A DNA stretch of 64,000 bases from Bacteriovorax sp. MedPE-SWde. Lineage in GTDB: Bacteria; Bdellovibrionota; Bacteriovoracia; Bacteriovoracales; Bacteriovoracaceae. The notes under the pieces are model-generated. The model was given only the letters and a program-made list of their open reading frames with translations. It searched no databases and had not been told where the DNA came from. Numbering within the stretch: the stretch's first letter is position 1; each line of letters begins with the position of its first letter. The position numbers and the translations under genes are program-made. Positions 43,830 to 52,572 of this stretch are shown piece after piece. The DNA is taken from assembly GCA_001874305.1 (NCBI GenBank), contig MPCU01000002.1, forward strand, positions 124,001 through 188,000, read 5' to 3'.

Positions 43830-44546
43830 ATGAGAAGGGTTAAAGAACAAGAAAAATGTCAAAACTGTCCATCCAAAGGTCAAGGTGTCTTCTGTGATTT
43901 AGACAATCCTGATCTTGATGAAATCTCTCAACACAAAGTTACAAATACATATAAGAAAGGACAGACTCTATTTGTACAGGGTAATCACCCATTTGGTCTC
44001 TACTGTGTAAACTCAGGAAATATCAAAGTTACAAAAACTGGTACAGATGGAAAAGAGTCTATTGTGAGAATTGTAAAAGGTGGCGATGTTTTAGGACATA
44101 GAAGTCTTTTTACTTCTGACTACTATACTGCGACAGCAACGGCTATTGAAGAGACAAAGGTATGTTTCATCGACAAGAAATACATCCTTAGACTTATGCA
44201 AGAAAAGCCAAGTGTTTCTCTTAATATCATCAATAAACTAAGCCGTGATATGGGAGCAGCAGAAAATAAAGTAAGCTCATTTCACCAGAAAAATGTTCGT
44301 GAAAGATTAGCTGAACTACTACTTCTTTTAAAAGAGTCTCATGGACAAAAAATTGAAGGTGAAAAGTATAAGCTTGATATCAAATTAACGAGAGAAGAGA
44401 TGGCCACAATGATTGGTACAGCTAATGAGACACTTATTAGATTCATCTCAGAATTTAAAGACGAAGGTCTTATTGAGCAAGAAGGTAAAGCGATTATTAT
44501 CTGCAATGAGGAGAGATTAATCGACTGGGCCAATGTTAATTACTAA
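43830..44546 (+). CDS. fnr: FNR/CRP-family regulator with an iron-sulfur-type cysteine set
   Basis: 238 residues. Cys10, Cys13 and Cys22 (CQNC...FC) plus Cys112 in KVCFIDKK, the position of E. coli FNR Cys122 (VCEI), give a candidate [4Fe-4S] ligand set. The spacing C-x2-C-x8-C is wider than the C-x2-C-x5-C of E. coli. The cNMP-fold spans about 40-140 and the helix-turn-helix about 190-225, with ETLIR in the recognition helix (E and R kept, the Ser of E. coli FNR ETISR replaced by Ile). It sits at the head of the cbb3 region and very likely senses oxygen and controls it. Confidence 0.88.
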   Translation: MRRVKEQEKCQNCPSKGQGVFCDLDNPDLDEISQHKVTNTYKKGQTLFVQGNHPFGLYCVNSGNIKVTKTGTDGKESIVRIVKGGDVLGHRSLFTSDYYTATATAIEETKVCFIDKKYILRLMQEKPSVSLNIINKLSRDMGAAENKVSSFHQKNVRERLAELLLLLKESHGQKIEGEKYKLDIKLTREEMATMIGTANETLIRFISEFKDEGLIEQEGKAIIICNEERLIDWANVNY

Positions 44547-44587
44547 GAATTTAATTAAAAAAAACTGATCTATCGCATATTTAAAGC

Positions 44588-44606
44588 AGTGTAGTTTTAC
44601 TACACT
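44588..44606. promoter_or_regulatory. Perfect palindrome before the second cNMP-fold gene
   Basis: AGTGTAG (44588-44594) and CTACACT (44600-44606) flank TTTTA, six bases before the ATG at 44613. No Shine-Dalgarno is visible in the gap. It could be an operator or a hairpin at the start codon. Confidence 0.5.
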
Positions 44607-44612
44607 AGCTTT

Positions 44613-44978
44613 ATGAAAATAATAAAGAATATGGTTACAAGTATTGAAGAACAAATTATCGACAAGCTCTTAAGAAGAGGAGAAAGGATCACCTATTCGG
44701 CGACGTCCAATCTTTTTTACGAAGGACAAATTCCAGTCGTTGCCTACCTGATCCTTTCAGGAAATGTTCATCTCACAAAGAATAAGAAAATAAAGAGTAC
44801 TATTGGTCCAGGTTCATTAATTGGTGTAAAAGAGTTGATGAAAAATGACGCCGTAGAGTTCTCAGCAGTCATAATGCCAGAGACAGAAGTATGCTTCCTA
44901 TCTCGAAGTGATATCTTTGATATAATGGAAGAAAGATCTGACCTTTCTGAGCATATCAATCAACTACTAACAGCTTAA
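44613..44978 (+). CDS. Stand-alone cyclic-nucleotide-fold protein without DNA-binding domain
   Basis: 121 residues containing a single cNMP-binding beta-roll (NLFYEGQIPVVAYLILSGNVHLTK...GPGSLIGVKELM...VCFLSRSDIFDIM), similar to the sensor domain of the preceding FNR-like regulator but lacking the helix-turn-helix. One Cys (VCFL) lies at the position equivalent to the fourth cluster Cys of FNR; the N-terminal cysteines are absent. Possibly a partner or decoy for the FNR-like protein. Its start has no clear ribosome site. Confidence 0.8.
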   Translation: MKIIKNMVTSIEEQIIDKLLRRGERITYSATSNLFYEGQIPVVAYLILSGNVHLTKNKKIKSTIGPGSLIGVKELMKNDAVEFSAVIMPETEVCFLSRSDIFDIMEERSDLSEHINQLLTA

Positions 44979-44993
44979 AATTCACCTCTTTTC

Positions 44994-45038
44994 CTGATCT
45001 AGATCATGTAAACTTGCCCAATAGCTAGTTACTATACT
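44994..45038 (+). promoter_or_regulatory. FNR-box promoter of the usp-ccoISNOQP operon
   Basis: CTGATCTAGATCAT (44994-45007) is a near-consensus FNR box. A -10-like TATACT follows at 45033-45038, so the box centre is near -44 from the predicted start, close to the class II activating position. Confidence 0.65.
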
Positions 45039-45059
45039 TAAGTAACAAGGGATACTATT

Positions 45060-45494
45060 ATGAAAAAAATCGTTTTATTTTCACAACTTGAGGAAGAATC
45101 CTTAAATCAACTTAAGAAAATTGGCACACATATGAATGTAGCTGATTTTGAGTTTCACCTTGTGCATTGCCACAAGATTCAAGTCTATATGAATGAGCTT
45201 TCACTCTACTCATATCCAAGTGAAGAACAGTTTGAAGAAATGAAGAAAGCGACAGATAATATCTTAAAACAATTTGCAAATGAGATGGGACTTAAGCACT
45301 TCCATGTTCACTCTTTCTTAGATTCTGATCCGAAGGATAGATGCTCGACTTTCTTAGAGGATATCGATGCTAATCTCTGTGTCGTAGCGACTCGAGGAAA
45401 GAAGGGACTTGATGGCGTATTTGAAAGTTCATTTGCAAATCATATGAATAAGTATGCTCCATGTGATGTACTAGCTCTAAGACCAGCGAAGTAA
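45060..45494 (+). CDS. Universal stress protein, UspA family
   Basis: 144-residue single-domain Usp fold: VLFSQLEEESL at the N-terminus, a central helix pair, and the C-terminal VVATRGKKGLDG...ANHMNKYAPCDVLAL signature. The ATP loop G-x2-G-x9-G-S/T is altered (GKKGLDGVFESSF), so nucleotide binding is uncertain. It is the first gene after the FNR-box promoter and 13 bases upstream of ccoI, so it is expected to be made together with the cbb3 oxidase at low oxygen, a common pairing of Usp proteins with FNR-type regulation. Confidence 0.85.
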   Translation: MKKIVLFSQLEEESLNQLKKIGTHMNVADFEFHLVHCHKIQVYMNELSLYSYPSEEQFEEMKKATDNILKQFANEMGLKHFHVHSFLDSDPKDRCSTFLEDIDANLCVVATRGKKGLDGVFESSFANHMNKYAPCDVLALRPAK

Positions 45495-45507
45495 GGAACG
45501 GATAACG

Positions 45508-47943
45508 ATGCACCTAGATAGCGAAGCAGACATTGAGCTAAAGTGTGATCACTGCGATGAATCCATAGATAAAGGTATGGAAATTCTAAGTAGTGAGCAC
45601 GTGTTCTGCTGTCACGGGTGCAAGACTGTTTATCAGATTCTTGGAAAGAATGGCCTCACGGACTTTTATAAAATTAGAGACGATGAGGGAGTTAAAAGTA
45701 ATCCAGTAACTAAGAAGAAAATAGATTACTCATATATGGATGATGATTCATTCATTAAAGAATTTACTCAGGTTAAGAAACAAAACAAACAAATAAAATT
45801 CTACCTTGAAGGCATTCACTGCATGGCGTGTCTTTGGCTAATAGAAAAGACTCCATCTTTTATACAAGGTCTCATTAGTGCACGTCTTAATATAAGTGAT
45901 AGTACAGCAACATTTGATTTTTCAGATGAGTTAAATATCTCAGACTTAGCTCAGGATCTATCGAGACTTGGCTATATCCCTCACCCACTTAAAATGAATG
46001 AGAGCTCATCGAGACTTCAAAAGAAAGAAGAGAGAAGAGAGCTCCTTCGTATTGGAGTTGCTGGTGCAGCGATGGGAAATATCATGCTCTATGCAATTTC
46101 AAATTATGCGGGAGCAGATGGTTACTTTAGAACAATATTTAACTGGATCAATCTAGTGATCGCTATTCCAGTGATTTTCTATAGTGCTCTTCCATTTTAT
46201 AAGACATCAATTCAAGCAATTAAGATGCGTACACTCTCAATTGATATTCCACTTTCAATTGCAATGCTAGGAGGGTTTCTCTTCTCTGCATTCTCAATGT
46301 TTACTGGTGGAGAAGCGCTATATTTTGACTCTATTACAGCACTTGTCTTCTTAATTCTACTAAGTCGCTACTTTGTAAAGAAGGCCACTCAATCAGGACT
46401 CTCAACTAAAGGACTACAAACATTCTTTACTAACAAAGGTGTCCTAAAAAGAGATGAGCAAGGGAACTTCTCCTCTGTTCACGGGAAGTATATACAACAA
46501 GCCGACACTGTTAAGATACTTACAGGTGAAAAGATCATTTTTGACATTGAACTTGAATCTGTTAAGGCAGTTGTAGATAATTCAATAATAACTGGTGAAA
46601 GTAAACCTCAAGAGGTCACTCAAAGCGAAACTCTATTTGCAGGTGCAATAAATATTGGTCCAGAAATTATAGCGAGAGTGAAAACAATTGGAGACAACAC
46701 TCGAATTGGGAAAATAATCAAAGAAATCGAATCGAGTTCTCAAGGCCAAGGAAGAACTGTTCTCAAGGCCGACAAAATTGCAAAGTATTTCATTGCACTA
46801 GTACTTGTTCTCACAACTCTTATCTTCGCTTACTCTTATGTAACGTATGGACTACAAGAGGCCATTGCACGAGCACTTGCAGTTATAATTATTAGTTGCC
46901 CATGTGCCCTAGCTATGGCGACGCCACTTTCTTTTATCAAGTCACTTGGTCAACTTAAGGCAAGAGGTGTTCTTGTAAAAAACGAGAGTGTGCTTGAAAA
47001 GATAAATGAAGTTAAACATATTATCCTAGATAAGACAGGGACTCTTACAGCTGGAAAATTTGAAGTTCTATCTTTTAAAAATGATTCTCAACTGGCAGAT
47101 ATAGAGATTCATTCAATTGTTAATGCAATCGAATCAAGATCTATACATCCAATAGCACTCTCTCTAAAATCATTTCTTCAAAGATATGATCTAAAAACAA
47201 TTGAGACTAAGAACTTTGTAACAATCAACGGCATGGGGATAAAGTCTCAGTGCAATGATGTTAACTACTTCTTAGGTAAGATTAAGATTTCTCAAAGAGA
47301 TGAAAAGTTTCACAACCTAACTCAAGTAGGTCTTTATAACGAAGACACACAAGAGCTACTTGCAACTTATGCTCTTGGCGATAAGTTAAAAGATGGTGCA
47401 AAAGAAAATATCCAAAAGCTTATTAAGAAGAACTTCATAGTCCATATTGCAAGTGGAGACAATACTGGAGTGGTTAGCGAACTTGGAAGCGAGCTTGGAA
47501 TCCAAGCTGAGTACTTACATGCTGAGCAATCCCCTGAAGATAAAGCTGAGCTGATCGCAAATATCAAGGCCCAAGGCGAAAAAGTTTTAATGGTTGGAGA
47601 TGGAGCGAATGATGCCCTAGCACTTCAAAAAGCAAATATTGGTATTGCCGTTGGCGGAGCTGTTGATCTCTCTCTTAGAGCGAGTGATATCTTCTTATCA
47701 ACTTCTAATATATCAGTAATCAATGATCTTATAACAACAGCTAAAGAAACAAATAACGTTATCGTGAGAAACTTTATTTTCTCAATCAGCTATAACACTG
47801 TCGGGGTTCTACTTGCTCTTAATGGGTTTGTATCACCTCTTCTTGCAGCGATATTTATGCCGGCAAGTTCTTTAACAGTAGTCCTCTCTAGCTACCTAGG
47901 GACGCGTAAACTAAATAGATGCTTTAAAGGAGAAGTCTTATGA
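45508..47943 (+). CDS. ccoI: Copper P1B-type ATPase of the cbb3 assembly (CcoI/FixI)
   Basis: 811 residues. The N-terminal extension has C13/C16 and C34, C35 and C38 (CDHC, CCHGC), as usual for CcoI, then a heavy-metal domain with C105/C108 (GIHCMACLW). The membrane ion site is C464-P-C466, the phosphorylated Asp is D508 (DKTGT), and GDGAND closes the hinge region. It exports copper for cbb3 oxidase assembly. The ccoS gene starts inside its stop codon (ATGA), and usp is upstream. Confidence 0.95.
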   Translation: MHLDSEADIELKCDHCDESIDKGMEILSSEHVFCCHGCKTVYQILGKNGLTDFYKIRDDEGVKSNPVTKKKIDYSYMDDDSFIKEFTQVKKQNKQIKFYLEGIHCMACLWLIEKTPSFIQGLISARLNISDSTATFDFSDELNISDLAQDLSRLGYIPHPLKMNESSSRLQKKEERRELLRIGVAGAAMGNIMLYAISNYAGADGYFRTIFNWINLVIAIPVIFYSALPFYKTSIQAIKMRTLSIDIPLSIAMLGGFLFSAFSMFTGGEALYFDSITALVFLILLSRYFVKKATQSGLSTKGLQTFFTNKGVLKRDEQGNFSSVHGKYIQQADTVKILTGEKIIFDIELESVKAVVDNSIITGESKPQEVTQSETLFAGAINIGPEIIARVKTIGDNTRIGKIIKEIESSSQGQGRTVLKADKIAKYFIALVLVLTTLIFAYSYVTYGLQEAIARALAVIIISCPCALAMATPLSFIKSLGQLKARGVLVKNESVLEKINEVKHIILDKTGTLTAGKFEVLSFKNDSQLADIEIHSIVNAIESRSIHPIALSLKSFLQRYDLKTIETKNFVTINGMGIKSQCNDVNYFLGKIKISQRDEKFHNLTQVGLYNEDTQELLATYALGDKLKDGAKENIQKLIKKNFIVHIASGDNTGVVSELGSELGIQAEYLHAEQSPEDKAELIANIKAQGEKVLMVGDGANDALALQKANIGIAVGGAVDLSLRASDIFLSTSNISVINDLITTAKETNNVIVRNFIFSISYNTVGVLLALNGFVSPLLAAIFMPASSLTVVLSSYLGTRKLNRCFKGEVL

Positions 47944-48092
47944 ATATTATATATTTCTTACTTCCTCTAGCTCTATTACTAGGAGGCATGTTTGTTGCCT
48001 TCTTTATCTGGGCAACAAAGAGTGGTCAATATGATGACCTTGAAACCCCAGCACAAAGAATATTATTTGATGACGATAGGAATATTAAATAG
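47940..48092 (+). CDS. ccoS: cbb3 oxidase assembly protein CcoS
   Basis: 50 residues, one N-terminal membrane segment (FLLPLALLLGGMFVAFFIW) and the family-typical tail SGQYDDLETPAQRILFDDD. It is needed with CcoI for cbb3 oxidase maturation. Overlaps the ccoI stop by four bases and lies 25 bases before ccoNO. Too short for a simple ORF cutoff but unambiguous by motif and position. Confidence 0.93.
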   Translation: MNIIYFLLPLALLLGGMFVAFFIWATKSGQYDDLETPAQRILFDDDRNIK

Positions 48093-48117
48093 TCTCATAA
48101 AAAAGGAAGGGAAGATT

Positions 48118-50292
48118 ATGAGTACAGACTCTACTAACACAGGTCATTTGGAGGAATTCTCTTATAATGACAGAATCACAAAGTGGTTTGTTGGTGCCAC
48201 TATGCTTTGGGGATGCGTTGCTCTACTCTTAGGAGTTATCATTGCATTTCAATTAGCTTATTGGAAGTTCAACCTTGGTCTAGAATGGACAACATTCGGA
48301 CGACTAAGACCACTTCACACCAACGCAGCAATCTTTGCTTTTATTGGTAATGCCATTTTCGCAGGTATTTACTATTCAACGGAAAGATTATGTAAAACAA
48401 GAATGTTTAGCGACACTCTTGGATGGCTCCACTTTTGGGGTTGGCAGCTAATTATTGTTGCAGCAGCAATATCTCTACCTCTTGGTTTAACAACAGGTAA
48501 AGAGTATGCAGAACTTGAATGGCCAATTGATATTTCAATTGCTGTTATTTGGGTAATTTTCGCAATTAACTTTTTCGGAACGTTAGTTAAGAGAAGAGAA
48601 AAGCATATTTATGTGGCACTTTGGTTCTACATTGCTACAATTCTAACAGTTGCAGTACTACACATTGTAAACTCTATTTCACTACCAGTTAGTTTAATGA
48701 AGTCTTACCCTATTTACGCTGGTGTACAAGATGCACTCGTACAATGGTGGTATGGTCACAATGCCGTAGCATTCTTCTTAACAACACCATTCTTAGGTTT
48801 GATGTACTACTTCATTCCAAAAGCTGCGAAGAGACCTGTTTATTCTTATAGACTGTCTATCATTCACTTTTGGTCATTAGTATTTATCTATATCTGGGCC
48901 GGTCCTCACCACCTTCTTTACTCTTCTGTTCCAGACTGGGTACAAACTGTTGGTATGACTTTCTCAATTATTCTTTGGATGCCTTCATGGGGTGGGATGA
49001 TCAATGGTCTTCTAACTTTAAGAGGTGTTTGGGATAAAGTAAGAACAGAGCCAGTACTTAAGTTCATGGCGACAGCTGTTACATTCTACGGTATGGCAAC
49101 ATTTGAAGGTCCACTACTTTCAATCAAGTCAGTTAACTACCTTGGACACTTTACAGACTGGATCGTTGGTCACGTTCATGCCGGAACAATCGGTTGGAAC
49201 TATATGATGACTGCCGGTATGTTATATTTCCTAGTTCCAAAACTTTGGAAAACACACTTATTCTCTAAGAAATTAGCGAACCTTCAATTCTGGACTGCGA
49301 CTATTGGTCTTGTTCTTTACATGATGTCTATGTGGGCAGCAGGTATTACTCAAGGTCTTATGTGGAGAGCAGTAGATGCGAGTGGTCGTCTTGTTTACCC
49401 TAACTTCATTGAAACAGTTGTAAAAATTGTTCCTATGTACTGGGTAAGAGCATTTGGTGGAGTACTAGTACTTCTAGGTTTCTTCATCATGGTTTACAAC
49501 CTTGTTAAAACAATTCAATTTGCTAACAAGAATAATAAAGATCAAGCAGAAGATGTATATGCAGCTCCTCCACTTAGCGCAGCTAAAGAAGAGCACGGTG
49601 CTTCAGCTCACAGAAAGCTTGAAGGTCTACCAATGCTATTCTCTGTTTTAACACTTCTAGCAGTTCTAGTTGGTGGTATTGTAGAAATCGCACCTTCTCT
49701 ACTGTCTGATAAGTTCGTAGAAAAAGCACCACATATTAAGCCATATACTGGTCTTGAACTTGCTGGTCGTGACATCTACATCAAAGAAGGTTGTTACGTT
49801 TGTCACTCTCAACAAGTAAGACCTACACCGTCTGAAAAGCTGAGATATGGTGATCCATCAACTGCAGCAGAATCAGTATACGACCATCCATTCCAGTGGG
49901 GTTCTAGAAGAATTGGACCAGACTTAGCAAGAGTTGGTGGAAAATATAATGATATGTGGCACTTCAGACATATGATTAACCCAAGAGATGTGACTCCAAA
50001 GTCAATCATGCCTAACTACGGTTGGCTAACTAAGAATAAAACAAACTTCAAAGTTATCCAGAAGAAACTAAAAGTTATGAAGGCACTTGGTGTTCCATAT
50101 ACTGACGAACAAATTGCTAACGCTTTCAATGATGCACAAATGCAAGCAGAAAAGATCACTAAAGGTCTAACTGAACATGGTGTACCAATGAAAATGCAAA
50201 GCAAAGAAATCATTCCTCTAATCGCTTATCTACAACGCCTTGGTATGGATTCTGCCAACGCGAAGAAGGCCATTGAAGAAGGACAGGAGTAA
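48118..50292 (+). CDS. ccoNO: Fused cbb3 oxidase subunits I and II (CcoN-CcoO)
   Basis: 724 residues from the ATG at 48118, which has AAGGAAGGGA upstream; a longer frame starts at 47992. Residues about 20-470 are CcoN, with heme ligand H67 (LRPLHTN), copper-site His in YGHNAV and GPHHLLY, and heme ligands in GHVHAG. After a linker and a membrane segment (about 506-525), the CcoO part carries one heme-c site C559-x-x-C562-H563 (GCYVCHSQQ) and a Met ligand candidate in SIMPNYGW. CcoN and CcoO are usually separate genes; the fusion is a known variant in some groups. Confidence 0.95.
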   Translation: MSTDSTNTGHLEEFSYNDRITKWFVGATMLWGCVALLLGVIIAFQLAYWKFNLGLEWTTFGRLRPLHTNAAIFAFIGNAIFAGIYYSTERLCKTRMFSDTLGWLHFWGWQLIIVAAAISLPLGLTTGKEYAELEWPIDISIAVIWVIFAINFFGTLVKRREKHIYVALWFYIATILTVAVLHIVNSISLPVSLMKSYPIYAGVQDALVQWWYGHNAVAFFLTTPFLGLMYYFIPKAAKRPVYSYRLSIIHFWSLVFIYIWAGPHHLLYSSVPDWVQTVGMTFSIILWMPSWGGMINGLLTLRGVWDKVRTEPVLKFMATAVTFYGMATFEGPLLSIKSVNYLGHFTDWIVGHVHAGTIGWNYMMTAGMLYFLVPKLWKTHLFSKKLANLQFWTATIGLVLYMMSMWAAGITQGLMWRAVDASGRLVYPNFIETVVKIVPMYWVRAFGGVLVLLGFFIMVYNLVKTIQFANKNNKDQAEDVYAAPPLSAAKEEHGASAHRKLEGLPMLFSVLTLLAVLVGGIVEIAPSLLSDKFVEKAPHIKPYTGLELAGRDIYIKEGCYVCHSQQVRPTPSEKLRYGDPSTAAESVYDHPFQWGSRRIGPDLARVGGKYNDMWHFRHMINPRDVTPKSIMPNYGWLTKNKTNFKVIQKKLKVMKALGVPYTDEQIANAFNDAQMQAEKITKGLTEHGVPMKMQSKEIIPLIAYLQRLGMDSANAKKAIEEGQE

Positions 50293-50295
50293 GAA

Positions 50296-50487
50296 ATGAA
50301 AAAAGAAGTAATAGCAAGTATGGATATGAGTATATTGCCAACAATTGGACTTCTATTATTTCTGGCCGTCTTCATAGGAGTATTTCTTTGGAGCTTCAGA
50401 AAAGGTAGTGATCTAACTTATGATGAGGCCGGTAAGGCCGCTCTAGAGGACGGGAATATTGTAAGTAAGAAAGGAGAATTGCAATGA
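50296..50487 (+). CDS. ccoQ: cbb3 oxidase small subunit CcoQ
   Basis: 63 residues with one membrane segment (ILPTIGLLLFLAVFIGVFLWSF), a polar tail, and KGSDLTYDEAGKAAL. Position between ccoNO and ccoP, with the ccoP ATG overlapping its stop, and the size support CcoQ, which stabilises the oxidase complex. Confidence 0.85.
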   Translation: MKKEVIASMDMSILPTIGLLLFLAVFIGVFLWSFRKGSDLTYDEAGKAALEDGNIVSKKGELQ

Positions 50488-51074
50488 GCGATAAAAAAGA
50501 TCTAATCTTGCAAGAGGACGAGAAGCATCTTGTTCTTGACCATGATTACGATGGTATTCATGAACTGAACCACCCGCTTCCAAGCTGGTGGACAGGGTCT
50601 TGGATCCTATCATTTGTATTTTGTGTACCATACTTTATGTACTACGTTCTCATGGACGGACCTACACTACTAGATGAGTACAATACAGATATGGCAAAGA
50701 TTAATAAAGTTATTGAAGCAGAGCTTGCTAATAGCTCAAAGTTTGACATGAACCAGTACAGTACTTGGGTTAAAGCAAATGATGGAGTAGCTAAAGGTAA
50801 AGTAGTATATGAAGATAACTGTCTTTCTTGTCATAGCGACGGTGGTGCTGGTGATATTGGTCCAAACTTAACAGATAAGTATTGGCTCAATGCTAAAGGT
50901 GACGCAAAAACAATCTACCCTGTTGTTGTTAACGGTGTTGAGGATAACGGAATGCCAGCTTGGGGAGAAGTACTCTCTAAGAATGAGCTTATGTCTGTTG
51001 TTTCATACATAATTACTCTTCAAGGTACTAACCCTGCGAACGCTAAAGAAGCGCAAGGTGAATTAATCGAGTAA
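50484..51074 (+). CDS. ccoP: Monoheme cytochrome c subunit III (CcoP-like)
   Basis: 196 residues. The N-terminus is CcoP-like (HDYDGIHELNHPLPSWW), followed by one membrane segment (about 40-60). The cytochrome domain has a single heme-c site C113-x-x-C116-H117 (CLSCHSDGG) and Met in GMPAWGEVLS. Typical CcoP has two heme-binding motifs and about 300 residues, so one cytochrome domain is missing. The gene ends before an FNR-type promoter of ccoG. Confidence 0.92.
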   Translation: MSDKKDLILQEDEKHLVLDHDYDGIHELNHPLPSWWTGSWILSFVFCVPYFMYYVLMDGPTLLDEYNTDMAKINKVIEAELANSSKFDMNQYSTWVKANDGVAKGKVVYEDNCLSCHSDGGAGDIGPNLTDKYWLNAKGDAKTIYPVVVNGVEDNGMPAWGEVLSKNELMSVVSYIITLQGTNPANAKEAQGELIE

Positions 51075-51076
51075 AT

Positions 51077-51119
51077 TTGATCGGGATCAATCTTTTATCA
51101 CTCAGAATCGAGTTATAAT
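51077..51119 (+). promoter_or_regulatory. Perfect FNR box and -10 of ccoG
   Basis: TTGATCGGGATCAA (51077-51090) is a perfect TTGAT-N4-ATCAA site. TATAAT follows at 51114-51119, so the box centre is about 42 bases before the predicted start, the standard class II activation position. It strongly suggests activation of ccoG by the FNR-like protein. Confidence 0.85.
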
Positions 51120-51153
51120 AGATTGATCCCATATTTTTCTCGAAGGTAAAGAA

Positions 51154-52572
51154 ATGAGTAAAAAAAATAAATTTGATCTACATGATTCAAGACTAGCAAC
51201 AACTGACGAATCGGGGCATAGAGTTTTCATGTTCCCTGAAGACGTTAAGGGTTTCTGGCGAACTAAGAGAACACAATTCTACTGGTTTCTCATCGTCGTT
51301 TACCTTGTTCTACCCTGGATAAATATTGGAGGAAAGCAATCAATCCTTCTTAATATTGCAGATAGAGAATTTACTTTTTTTAGTCATACATTCTTTGCAC
51401 ATAATGCTCCCCTAGTTCTATTTTTCTTACTAGCATTTGTCTTCACAATAGGCTTTGTTACAAGTCTTTGGGGAAGAGTATGGTGTGGATGGGCATGCCC
51501 TCAGACAGTCTTCATAGACGCCCTTTACAGAAAAGTAGAATCACTTGTTGAAGGAAAACCAAGAGCAAGACAAAGACTAGATGAGGGACCTTGGAATTTT
51601 GAAAAGGTATGGAAACGATCTACAAAGTGGTTTCTCTATACAGTCGTTTCACTTCATATTACTCATACATTTATTGGATACTTTGTTGGAACAAGACGAC
51701 TATTTTGGATTACGATGGAGAATCCTAATTCCAATCTCACTCTATTTTTTACGACAATATCCATTACGGTTTTATTTCTTCTTAACTTTGGTTGGTTTAG
51801 AGAACAATTCTGTTTAATAGCATGCCCATATGGAAGATTTCAAAGTGTTATGATGGATGACCACTCTATGAATGTTGTCTATGATGACAGACGTGGAGAA
51901 CCTAGGCGTCAGCCAGGTCAAGATAAGACAGAGCACGCAGACTGTGTCGATTGTTATGCATGTGTAAAGGCCTGTCCTACGGGAATTGATATTCGAAGAG
52001 GAATGCAGTTGGAATGTATTGCATGTACAAACTGTATTGATGCCTGTGATGATATTATGACTAAAACAGGTCGAGAAAAGGGGCTTATTAGGTATGACAC
52101 TCTTGCTAATTTAAGAGGTGAAAAAACTAATTACTTTAAGCCAAGAAATATCATCTACTTTACGGCGATTATTGCTATATTTGTCGCATTTGGATTTACT
52201 GTTAATTACTCGACTGGTTTATCAGCTGAAGTTTTAAGAGGACTTGGTTCTCCTTATAGGATTACAAAGACGGTTACGGGAAAGAAGCACATTCTCAATC
52301 ACTTTCAAATTACTTTAGATCAGAGTGGCTCAGTTGAAGATAAAATGATCAAGATTGAAATACTAGAAGAAAGTGTTAATTCTAAAGTTGAATTAAAGGT
52401 TCCAAGGAATCCATACAATCTTAAAAAAAACCATGCTCGTGTAAATGTATTTGTTAAGTTTAATAAAGAGATATTAAAGAGTGGAAGCCTTCCATTTAGC
52501 TTTAAGATAATAGACTTAAAAACAGGCAAAGAACTTATAAAAGAGGTAAGTCTTGTTGGACCAATTAACTGA
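51154..52572 (+). CDS. ccoG: CcoG/FixG/RdxA iron-sulfur membrane protein
   Basis: 472 residues with about five membrane segments and a ferredoxin-like region holding two [4Fe-4S] sites (C264-x-x-C267-x-x-C270-x3-C274P and the following ECIACTNCIDAC). WGRVWCGWACPQTVF is the family signature (CxxxCP type). The C-terminal 100 residues are a periplasmic beta domain (IgD-like in FixG). It supports copper reduction and insertion during cbb3 assembly. It has its own FNR-type promoter and overlaps the next gene by 20 bases. Confidence 0.95.
   Translation: MSKKNKFDLHDSRLATTDESGHRVFMFPEDVKGFWRTKRTQFYWFLIVVYLVLPWINIGGKQSILLNIADREFTFFSHTFFAHNAPLVLFFLLAFVFTIGFVTSLWGRVWCGWACPQTVFIDALYRKVESLVEGKPRARQRLDEGPWNFEKVWKRSTKWFLYTVVSLHITHTFIGYFVGTRRLFWITMENPNSNLTLFFTTISITVLFLLNFGWFREQFCLIACPYGRFQSVMMDDHSMNVVYDDRRGEPRRQPGQDKTEHADCVDCYACVKACPTGIDIRRGMQLECIACTNCIDACDDIMTKTGREKGLIRYDTLANLRGEKTNYFKPRNIIYFTAIIAIFVAFGFTVNYSTGLSAEVLRGLGSPYRITKTVTGKKHILNHFQITLDQSGSVEDKMIKIEILEESVNSKVELKVPRNPYNLKKNHARVNVFVKFNKEILKSGSLPFSFKIIDLKTGKELIKEVSLVGPIN

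Noticed and set aside
50484-50820. Lost first heme site of CcoP through sequence error
   Set aside because: No second C-x-x-C-H codon pattern is visible in any frame ahead of C113, so the monoheme form appears genuine.
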